This document shows positions 35,012 through 45,128 of a DNA stretch of 64,000 bases, piece by piece; positions within the stretch are counted from its first letter, which is position 1; every line of letters starts with the position of its first letter. The notes under the pieces were generated by a model. That model ran no database searches. It saw nothing but the letters and a program-made list of their open reading frames with translations, and had not been told where the DNA came from. The DNA is from Siniperca chuatsi (lineage: Eukaryota > Chordata > Actinopteri > Centrarchiformes > Sinipercidae). Position numbers and translations under genes: made by a program. Where the stretch lies: assembly GCF_020085105.1 (NCBI RefSeq), contig NC_058055.1, positions 16,067,822-16,131,821 of the forward strand. The letters are read 5' to 3'.

Positions 35012-36098
35012 ACAATTCTAATACATTTAAGCAAGCTGTTTTTCCATCAAACATGTTGACATTCATCTTCAGACTGGTGTCCATGAGTCCTCTGCCACCT
35101 GAAAGAGAGGGGAAGCCAAATCAGACTTTAATAAAAACACTATGTACTCCAGTGAAACTGCTTAATCCCCACTGAACGCTCTGCTGATCGTTACACTGTA
35201 GATAGCATGAACTATCGCCATTTAAAAATCCGGTTAGCAAACAGATGTAGATCAGCTGACCTCAGATTGCAATGAAAACCACTGACTGGGAAACGAGACA
35301 GTGGAGGGATAAATTCAGCTGACAAATTCCTCTTGCCGTTAACCCTTTCCTTTAATAAACTGATACATTTTTTTCCAAAGACATACAATCCTACTTGTTC
35401 CCACACAGTGCTGACAATTTCCAGACCTTGATACCATTTCATTATTATGCATCATTTACTTGCTTGTTTTTCCTTTGATCATGCTGCAAATAAAAATTAG
35501 AATTCACTGCAACAATATCAGACCACATGAGATGAGTCTAAATTAAGTCCTAGGGAATCCGTATGAGAATAATGTTCCACTAAGCTTTGGATTTTCCCAA
35601 TTTATAAACCCATGCGAGAAATTACCCAGAACTTTTAGAACAAGGCACATTTCATAACAATAAAAATAAATAAAATCCAGAGCTGCTATTGTAAACCTGC
35701 TCCAGAGTAGTTTACGTCACAAAGTGGCTTCTCTGGAACAGGTTTATTGTTAGGAGTTTGAGATGAGCCTGTTAATATTTATTGCTGCAGTGACCCAGTT
35801 TCCCTGCACAAGTCATCCTGAACCTCTGAAGTTAGAAGGAATTTTGGGCCTTTATGAATTACATTTCTGCAGTACATACATTTGCCTGGTTGTCCAGTTA
35901 ACCCCCCCCCCCAAAAAAAACGACAATCTCAGTTTTGTTATTTTTCAGCACAGAAGTGAATCACATGGATATCTTACCACATGCAGCCATACTGAGGCAG
36001 AGTCACTGCAACCACTTGATCCAATTCTGAAGGATAAGAAAGAGCAAGTTAGTCTGCAAATTATTTCATGCAAGCGTACTATGTGATGCTGCCATTTA

Positions 36099-36174
36099 AT
36101 GTTCAGAAAACCGAGAGTCACCACTGAACAATCTGCCGGTAATTCCAGCTATTTCAGTTTAGATTTCATCATAA
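36099..36174 (-). ncRNA. SNORD65-like box C/D snoRNA, copy 3
   Basis: Minus strand: C box ATGATGA (36166-36172), guide TAGCTGGAATTACCGG followed by a D'-like CAGA, and D box CTGA (36102-36105). The guide is antisense to the conserved 18S rRNA segment CGGTAATTCCAGCT; five bases upstream of the D' box falls on the U that corresponds to human 18S Um627, the SNORD65 target. Confidence 0.9.
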
Positions 36175-36357
36175 CAATGGATGACAGCTATTTGTGTACT
36201 ACAGTTTAAAAGCTACCTGTCAAATTGACTCGACAGCAAACTTCAGGACTAGACTGGCAGAATGACACCTGTAATAAAAACAAAATGACAAAAAAATGAG
36301 AATAGAAATATTTTGAAAACATTCACCTCATGATCTTCAACAAGTATTGCTTTAGAA

Positions 36358-36436
36358 AGACTCAGAAAAGTGGATTATAAACAATCGTCAGTTGTCGCAT
36401 CTGACGGCACTTCCTATTCCAGGTTTTCATCACTGA
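36358..36436 (-). ncRNA. SNORD49-like box C/D snoRNA, copy 3
   Basis: Minus strand: C box GTGATGA (36427-36433), guide AATAGGAAGTGCCGTCAGA, internal AACTGACG, D box CTGA (36362-36365). The middle block is nearly identical to human SNORD49A, which guides 2'-O-methylation of 28S rRNA (C4426, human numbering). Confidence 0.9.
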
Positions 36437-37082
36437 CAAAGCTACTCAGGTATTAATTTACCTCTGGGCAAATAAGCCAGTCACAATTAACTCACCATTG
36501 TACAACACGAGTCAAAGCATTTGTATTTAGGAGTTTGCAGTATTAAATTATATTGTCCAATCTTTGATCTCTAGACAAAGAGGGCCATGTTCTAAGCCAG
36601 GAACAAACAACGTCATTTAAAGACTGACTTGACCTCCAAGATCATGTAGTCTATATAGTGGTGGTAAAAACCAGGGCAAGTCACCTGCAGTATGTGCAGG
36701 AGTTGAGGTTTTCAAATCGCTGCGCAATTTAGCCCCAGATCAACTGGAGTCAAAGGTTCATGTCAACTCTAAAACAGACCGCTGCAAATCAGTCATTGCA
36801 TCCAATAGTGCGTTCTGAATGCAGAAGCTTCAGCAATCCAGATGTCATGAGTGTTTTCATTGTACAAAAGGTGAGTTTAAAAGCTTGTGACTATTTTAAG
36901 AGATAAAGCATCAAAAATCAACTTACAAGAACCATGTCTGAAGTTGTAGCTGGACCCCATAAGATGAGTCCCTTTCTTTCAGAGGAATCTTCAGCTCAAC
37001 CTTGAGAAATCAGAACAAAATTCAAGACAGTGAGAAACTAGTACTGCTCAAGTCCAGTCAAGACTAAATGTCTTTGTAATTG

Positions 37083-37158
37083 TGTTCAGAAAACCAATGA
37101 TCACCACTGAACAATCTGCCGGTAATTCCAGCTATTTCAGTTTAGATTTCATCACAAC
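37083..37158 (-). ncRNA. SNORD65-like box C/D snoRNA, copy 2
   Basis: C box (37149-37155), D box (37086-37089) and the 18S guide are identical to the other copies. It differs at a few positions between guide and D box (CCAATGATC in place of CCGAGAGTC on the plus strand), away from functional parts. Confidence 0.9.
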
Positions 37159-37335
37159 AGAATCAGCCAGTTGCCATTTTTTTGAGAATGAAAATTCACC
37201 TGCACAAAATGAATCATTTTCAGTCAGCTGGTTGAATTGGGAGCATATACAGTGCTGCATGGCAACTTGTAAGAAAAAAAAAAAAAAGTTACACAGCAGA
37301 GAAGGGTGACTACATTAGTTGAGAAACAAGTGAAA

Positions 37336-37412
37336 CACTTAAAATTCAGAAACGTGAAAGTGTCATTTGTCGCATCTAACAGCATCTACCCAATGTTAAG
37401 TAACACGCTACT
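37336..37412 (-). pseudogene. Decayed SNORD49-like copy (copy 2)
   Basis: It occupies the intron position where a SNORD49 is expected in the alternating array. It keeps the block GTCGCATC and an upstream TCAG, but the guide (GCACTTCCTATT on plus) has become GCATCTACCCAA and the C box TCATCA is lost. It should not form a functional snoRNP. Confidence 0.65.
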
Positions 37413-37588
37413 GAGGTGTTAACTTACCCATCATTCAGTCATCAGTCAGGTGTATTTTTCTGGCCTTGACATTTCTTATGGCAGTTCACAAGTTTCTTCA
37501 GCTACAGAAGAACACAACACTGTTATGATTTGTTAATAGTGACATTTGGTCATTTTATTTTTGACAGGTAACAGAACTGCATCATCCA

Positions 37589-37665
37589 ATGTTCAGAAAA
37601 CCGAGAGTCACCACTGAACAATCTGCCGGTAATTCCAGCTATTTCAGTTTAGATTTCATCACTAC
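37589..37665 (-). ncRNA. SNORD65-like box C/D snoRNA, copy 1
   Basis: C box GTGATGA (37656-37662), same 18S guide as the other copies, D box CTGA at 37592-37595. Lies in the intron between exons 37428-37501 and 37720-37762. Confidence 0.9.
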
Positions 37666-37851
37666 ATTTAATGGCTATAGCACATTTTACACAAAATAAA
37701 GTGCATTATTAAAACAAACCTCAGCCTTGACTTTGCATCATCTTGAATGGGCCCATTTTGACCTGTCTTAAAAGGGGGGAAAATTAGTAAGTTACTTCCA
37801 TTAACAGTTTGTAAAGATTGACCACCACTGAGAATCAATTGCAGTTTTGGA

Positions 37852-37928
37852 GGCTCAGAGCAGTGAGTATGAAACATCGTCAGTTGTCGCATCAGACGGC
37901 ACTTCCTATTCACCGTTTTCATCACTGA
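37852..37928 (-). ncRNA. SNORD49-like box C/D snoRNA, copy 1
   Basis: C box GTGATGA (37919-37925), guide GAATAGGAAGTGCCGTCTGA, internal AACTGACG, D box CTGA at 37855-37858. Here the D' box is a perfect CTGA. Confidence 0.9.
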
Positions 37929-38082
37929 CACAACTGCATTAAGACATTTGATGATTGATGTAACTTCACAGTCACTCACCTCCCAGGGACATGAGACCCC
38001 ATATATCCAATATGGGACTTGATAACCTTGTGTAAAGAGCTGCCAGACTGAAGTCCATCTGAGGAAAAACAAGACATTCATG

Positions 38083-38113
<31 letters not shown>

Positions 38114-38743
38114 GCACAAATGAGTTAACATTACATCTTGGGACTACAGGCAGGAAATAACCAATATTAGACAAACATTTATGTGGAAAGTAAGACTAAA
38201 TATTCAGCATCTTTGTTTGCATTACACTTAAATGCTCAATTTCTGAACTCACTTGATAACGCGAGTTGATTGGTTACTTCCAACATATCCTCAGAAAGCC
38301 ACTAACAGGCATGGGTTAAGTTTGACCATATTGTTATGATACATAATGACATTAAATTTACATTTAATTTTGACAAACACCAATATGTCGGACTTTCAAA
38401 ACGTATGATTTCTTTCACCGCCTTTTAGAGGGAAAACGAGAAACTGTTCAATGTTTGCAGTAAAAGACTCTGAAAAAATTAACAAATCTCACTTTGTTTT
38501 TTCATTTGGCCCATCGTTCAGTCTTCTCCACGTGGCTGCTTGAGGCCCGTCAGGACAATGCTAACGTCACACCTTAGCTAGCAGATATCACGTTTTAAAT
38601 AAGTCACAAATTATCGCTCAACTAACGTGTTGCTTGAACAGCTACTACTGTGGCCTTGTATTTACTGACCCAGTCTTAAATTCAACCAAAAAAAAAATAA
38701 TTCTAGACACCAACACAGGTGTACAACCGATGGGTGGATGGAT

Positions 38744-38781
38744 TCAAAAGAGACAGTAACGTCGTTGCCAACGTTTTTATA
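38744..38781 (-). promoter_or_regulatory. TATA box and 5'TOP-like start of the snoRNA host gene
   Basis: On the minus strand TATAAAAA (38781-38774) is followed about 29 nt later by CTCTTTT (from 38752), the expected spacing and form of a 5'-terminal oligopyrimidine start. 5'TOP starts are the rule for snoRNA host genes and ribosomal protein genes. Confidence 0.65.
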
Positions 38782-38789
38782 CCCTGACC

Positions 38790-39825
38790 GTCGCAGGACT
38801 AAAACGTCACTTATTCTTTAGTTTTTATGGCGCGCTACAAACCGACGTGGAAGGCGCTCTGTCGCCACCTTTTGTACCGGAGTGTGAACAGCATGACTTT
38901 GTGTTGTGCTGTGTTTTTGGATTGATTTACTGTATGTGTGTAAAAATAATTTCAAAAAATGAATTTAATTAATAAATTACTGAAATTTGGATTCACGTTA
39001 AATGTCAAGAGCGCTGAACTTTACAACCAGTGGTGAAAAGTAACTTAAAAGTATATTTACTTATACTGTACTTGCTGTACCTGCTCCACCACATTTCAGA
39101 GGCAAATAGTGTACGTTTTACTCCACTACAATTATTTGGCAGCTAGTTACAAGTTACTTTGCAAATTAAGATTACATACAAAATATATGATAAGATAATA
39201 AAACATTATGTACATACACAGTATATAGCCTAAAGCAGTTACAGTTAGATCCACTTCGGCCAGTTACACCTGCTGCTTACACATTAGAACATAAATACTA
39301 ATAATAAGAATAATACCAAAAATATTATAAACCTGAGTGTGTACATCTTTCAAATGTTAACCTTCTTTTATAACATATTTAAACTTGTATTATACTTTAA
39401 GACGCCTACATGTATGAAAAGTAAATATATAATAGGTTACAACTACAGGCTACTAGTGGCTTTTTTATCATCAGCTGGGCTTTTATTCTATTATGTGTTT
39501 TTCTTTTTATTAATTTTCTGTTGGTTCTGCTGGTCAAACTTCTGCCTTTTTGATTGTATGACCTCGTGACAGTTCAATAAAGACAAAAACACTTGTTGTC
39601 TTTGTGTTTCTATTCACGTGTCCTGAAGATACATAAATAACTCCCTCCTTACCTCCCTTTGTGTATCACCTACTCAGTACCTACTGCCAACTGAACACAC
39701 CAAGAAATAAAAAAAAATGCTTTAAAAAACATTAATTAAAAAAAGAAAATGCAGCTAAATTTTATTTGGGGATTACATACATGAAGTTATTAATCATCAG
39801 TAAGTTGAGTTAGAATAGCCTGCGG
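38790..39825. other. Head-to-head spacer between snoRNA host gene and rab34
   Basis: About 1 kb. 39029-39180 is a 5' partial copy of the CAGTGGTGG-ended repeat also seen at 28939-29952. The rest is AT-rich with no recognised gene. Confidence 0.55.
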
Positions 39826-39840
39826 CCGCTGGGTGGCGCT
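39826..39840 (+). promoter_or_regulatory. CTCF-like motif at the rab34 promoter
   Basis: CCGCTGGGTGGCGCT fits the CTCF core consensus, plus orientation, immediately before the putative first rab34 exon. Confidence 0.4.
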
Positions 39841-40012
39841 GTTTCACAGGTTACTCGCTGGTTTTCACACTAATTACATGGAGCGTCTCATTAATTGCTT
39901 GTCTGTGTGCTGGCTGAGTGGAGACTCAGTTCGTTGCTGTGAGCGTCATTTTGCTGTTTTCTCGGCAAACTTTGGATATCTCCTTCAGGATTTTACCATT
40001 CAGCAGCTCCAG
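39840..40012 (+). other. rab34: Putative rab34 5' untranslated exon
   Basis: GC-richer than its surroundings and ending in a strong donor (CTCCAG-GTAAAG, 40013). The next acceptor (TATTTCAG, ending 40373) opens the exon that contains the rab34 start codon. The 5' limit is not visible. Confidence 0.4.
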
Positions 40013-40548
40013 GTAAAGTTGTTAAACTTACTCAAACTCTTCTGTATTGAGACTGTTTTTGTTTTACACAAAGTTTATTTTCCCCCTGCTCTACTCATGC
40101 TCTATCCTTAATTTGCAAATACACTTTGTTTCTACCGCACCTTCCTCAAGCCTTGACCTACAAATTGGCCAATGAGAAATGTCTCTTTAGAAAAATATAA
40201 TGCTTTTTGGGTTGTTGCCAAACAACAAGACAATACCTGTATGTGATGTAACCTGTTAGAATCCACCGAATCATCTACATTTTCGCAGGATGTTCACTGC
40301 AAACTGTGTCTGCTGTACTTCTACACCCTGCATATGTTTAACATTTTAGCTTTCTGATATTTGCTCTATTTCAGGAAAAGTCGGAAGACATTAATTGTGT
40401 CCTTCCCTGGTTTTGTGGAAAGAGTGATGAGAAAAAAGAAAGTTATGTGGGTGCCTTCTTGAAGCGAATGAAAAGTGTGTGTTTGCTGTCAGTGAGAGTG
40501 GCAGCTTGAAGGTGTGTATGTGTGTGTGCATTGATCCACTGCAGCAGC

Positions 40549-40598
40549 ATGTTGCCACCTGTGAAGAAGGACCGGGTCATTACACAGCTCCCAATGGT

Positions 40599-40645
<47 letters not shown>

Positions 40646-43600
40646 ACAGATGCTCTGTAATGCAATTACAGCTAACAGTGTTACTATTGATGATGAGGCT
40701 ATTAAGAGTCTCAAATGCTGCTCTTTGCTTCTCTGAAAGTGGACAGCTGCAAATTTCCAAAATGCTGTTGTCCTCAGAAAACCTTGTAACTCTTGGTGAT
40801 ATTTTAGTTTTAACTCCATTTGAAAGTTCTTAATGTGTGAGCTGAGAAAGTGTCACCACCCGATTGAAGCCCTGTAGATACATTTTAGAAAGTTATTGTA
40901 GTCAAAGGAAAGCAAGGCCTAATGTAAAGCTGCTACTTTGGCAAATACAAGATTTTCATTGAACAGCAACAATTTGAAGTTGGCAGGGACATTGCTGCAT
41001 CTCCTTTTTTTTTTCTTTTGGATTTTCTAAGATTGCTGTATTTGTCAGGAAAAACACATTACCCTCCCCTTTTTCTTTTCCTGTCCAATGTGCTTTTGTG
41101 TGTCTGACTGTTTCCTCTTCCCACTTTCTTTACAGTGTTTTAGTCCAAATGCAGCGCTGCACACCAAAGATGGCTTTCACCCACAGGTGAGGGCCATCTG
41201 CCAGGTACAGAAGACATGCACAGTGAGGTAAGATGAAGAAGGGTTAATAAGGTAACACACCCTGCTGTCCATCCTGCCTCTGCACACACTGTGATATATG
41301 TTTTATTTAAATCAATTAGTTCAGGCAGGGCCCTTTAAATCATGCTGTGTCAGCTGACAGCCACCGACCACACCCATCACATCTGACTGCATTGAACTGG
41401 TGGTCTATTTAAGAACGACAAGTCCGTCTCTCAATACTTTCCAGCTTCCCTACTCTGTCTGTGGCACTCGTAAATCTCGACAAACTGGTCAGATATATAG
41501 TTTCATTTAAAAAAAAGACTCAGTACATTCCTAAATCAGCTGTAGTTTTTAGCAAATGTTGCTCAAACAGAAGTAATTTGTGCATTTGTAGGGAACTATA
41601 TTCAGCCGCGTAGTAATACACATTTGTGGACAAGTGAGCAGCAGGACAGTGTATCATCCTCCCCCTGCTTTACTTCTGCTCCTTTTCTAAGCAGCTTTGA
41701 TGAATATTTTGTACAAGATTACCCAGTAAATTCACCCCTTGCAGTGACAGCCCTCTACCGTAATTTTCATGAATTGTTCATCACTCATAACATGTAAAAA
41801 AAAAAAAAAAAAAAAGCAGACAGTACCACCCACAGGTAAAGAGTCTGACCAGGTTATGCTAAGTGTAACGTGTAAAAACAGGAGCTATTATCTCTCCTTT
41901 TCTCTGATAATCAGATTCATGCAGAAAATCCCACATAAGCAATAGTTTTTTGACTTTAAATATATTTCGATTTTTGTTTGGCGAGAATGATTTGCAATAA
42001 AACTGCCTATAAGAGCAGAACACAAACTCTCAGTACATTTAATGAATTAAAATGATAAAGCAGAAGTCGACTCAAGCCTGTGCTTTTTTAGATTGTAAAT
42101 AAATGTCGAAGCAGATGATCATCCTTTTAAAAACCTCAGGAGTGCCACAATCATACCAAATTTCATTTGTGACATCAGTGGAGAGGCTGCAAATCTAAAC
42201 TAATTCAGTTATTAAAATGATTAATCTTTAATCTAAGAGGAGACTGAGGACCATTCAGGGCTTCATGCATTTGGTCTGTTAGGGATCAAATTAAGAATGA
42301 CTAATTTTAGAATATGAAAGTTTAAGGGGGCTGTGAGGCGTAATATTAAAGGGGTTAATTAGTGTCAACTCCTGCAAGTTGTTTGCAGTGATGTCTGCAG
42401 GTTATTGATCATGTTGCTGTGTGTTTCATGCTGTTAGGTTGTTGTTGTATTTCTGTTGCCAGCTTTAATATCGCCAAGGTCATTGTGGTGGGAGATGTTG
42501 CAGTTGGGAAAACATGTCTGATCAGCAGGTAAGAAGCAGTCATGAATAATTAGATCAATTAGAGGATTATGTGTCTGTTTTTAGATGTTTTGAACTAACG
42601 TTATGGCTTCATTACTTGTTAAAGTGTTTCCTCTGTAGCAGTATGTAGCATCTTTTTGATAAAAATTGTTACACAAATCAATTAGATTTATAATTTTTAC
42701 ATGATTAAAATCATTACAGGTACATGTACACTTATTTTACCTTTTAGCTTAATGCTTTTAATTTCACATGTTCACGTGCTGGAAATCTTGCTAATCCTGC
42801 TACAACGGAAACACTGATTTACTGAGTAACATGTATCACTTGTCAAAATAAAGCTGTCATGTTAACGATGTAGAGTTCAGTCACACATGGAAACACACAC
42901 AGTCAACCTGTGCACAGTGCTGAGACTCACGTTTTCTTTGGGAAAGGTTCAAATCATCATTAAGGGTTTAACTGAGTTGCTTCCTGGTTGATACAGGAGT
43001 ATGAAAAAAGAGAGTCAATTTAAATACCTTCATTAGATTTCCCGAAATGTTAGACAGGGCGTAGACTGTGATGATACTACAAACTTATGATTGTTTTTTC
43101 CCCTCCCCTCAAAAAATTTATTATTTAATTAAACATAAAAGATTTATTAGATTAGATATTAGATTTATTTATTTTTTTTTACTGTTGATCAGTCAAAGAG
43201 ATCAACTCTGGACACCACAAACATATCTGACATTTTATAGACAAAATGAATCATCAATAGCTGATGGTTGAGAGATTAATTGATGGTAAAAAAAAAAAAT
43301 AGTAATGATTGTTAGTTGCATCTGTAATATAAATTCTCTCACTGTTCCCTTGTTCCTGTAAGGTTCCGTAAGGGTGCGTTTGATAAGAACTACAAAGCAA
43401 CCATAGGGGTGGATTTTGAGATGGAGCGTTTTGAGGTGCTCGGTGTTCCCTTCAGTTTACAGCTGTAAGTGTGTCGCTATACCAGTTCTTGAATGTCTGA
43501 ACAATCTATATATAAATGAAGTCACATGCTTAGATCAGTTTGAGGTTATATAACATCCTCTAGATTTGATAAACTTGTTGTTAGACTCTTAAGTGGGCCT

Positions 43601-45088
43601 TGAATTACATGTATATCCTTCACTACGTTGGCGATGTAAGTGCACGTGTAGTTAATGTAATTTTAAGGTTAATTTCCCAGAGCGACACAGCTGTAGCCTG
43701 GTCGTACTCTTTCATTGATACATCCTCAATTATTTGTCTTCTTATGCTCTGTGGCTCTTTTGCCTCCCTTTCCTCTTCTTCTTCTCCTTGTTGAGCTTTT
43801 TAACTATTCTAGCAGCGTGGCTCTAGGGTTGGCAATGTCAGTTCACCATTTTAGTCCTGAAATATCTCAACTACTGGCTGGATTGCCATGAAAGTCTATA
43901 CAGACATTCATGGTGCCCAGAAGATGAATCCTAATGACTTTGGTGATTCCCTAACTTTTCCTCTAGTGCCTCATGAGGTCAAATTTTTCACTTATCCAGT
44001 GAAATATCTCATTATCGATTAGAAGGATTGGCACCAAATTTTATACATTCTTTATTCCCAGAGGATGAATCCCACTGACTTTGGTAATCCCCTGACTTTT
44101 CCTCTGGTGCCACCATGAGGTTGACATTTGTGGTTTTGGGTGAAATGTCTCGACATCTGTCGGTAAAATTTGGTAAAAACATGTTCATGTCCCCCTCAGG
44201 ATGAATTGTAATAACTTGAGTGATCCCATAACCTTTCCTGTAACGCCATCATCAGTTCAAAATAATAATTTGTCCAATACTTTGGTTTTATGATCAAATC
44301 TCTGCAAAACTAATGACACTCCGATAATCAGCCTCTGTTCTACTTTTTGTTTAGGGCTAATTAGCAAATGTTAGCATGCTAACATGCTAAACTACAATGG
44401 TGAACATGTTAAACAGTATAACTGCTAAAAATCAGCATGTTAGCATTGTCATTGCTAGCATGTTAGCATTTAGCTATGTAAGCTGTGTACTGTAAGTACA
44501 GCCTCACAGAGTCATTAGCATAGCTGTCAACTCTAGTCTTGTTTGAATAAAACTGATAATTGTTGACTAAGGCATATTATGGCTCAATTCTCAACACAAA
44601 AATTTCGTCCCAAGTCTTAACCACACACTGCATGTTAGTTAAACAAAACCATCATGACTGTTGGACATGACAGCTCTTTTCTCTTGTCTTCCGCTCTTCC
44701 CTTCATCTCCACCAAATATCCCAACGAGAACAATTAAAGCTGCATCTGATCTATTTCAGGTGGGACACAGCAGGGCAGGAGCGCTTCAAATGCATCGCTT
44801 CAACATATTACAGAGGAGCACAAGGTGAATTTACTACTATTACACCTCTTACCTTTGACTAAAGTAAATGATCAGCATTGTCTCACACACAAACACCTTC
44901 TCATCATGCTCTTTGTTTTACTTGTGTTCATACTGTTTGTCTCTTTACGCTCGTCCAGCCATTATAGTGGTGTTTGACTTGAGCAGTGTGAGCTCTTTAG
45001 CACATGCCAGGTAAGGAATACCCCATAATGACCTAATTATTATACCATTAAAATGCAATTTTAAGTATTGCAATTATTTGTCTAATAA

Positions 45089-45128
<40 letters not shown>

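Larger units (their letters stand above)
34985..38752 (-). ncRNA. snoRNA host gene, SNHG29-like (SNORD49/SNORD65 host)
   Basis: A spliced, apparently non-coding transcript. Exons inferred from GT/AG borders flanking each snoRNA: first exon from about 38752, then 37980-38058, 37720-37762, 37428-37501, 37200-37265, 36927-37000, 36217-36268, 35978-36026, and a last exon from 35098 to about 34985. Each intron from 37979 down to 36027 carries one box C/D snoRNA. The host has a TATA box, a pyrimidine-rich 5'TOP-like start and an AATAAA near its end. Exons are short and share no long reading frame. The snoRNA pair is the one carried by mammalian SNHG29 (LRRC75A-AS1); no LRRC75A sequence is seen here. 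Exon borders are inference from splice motifs. Confidence 0.85.
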
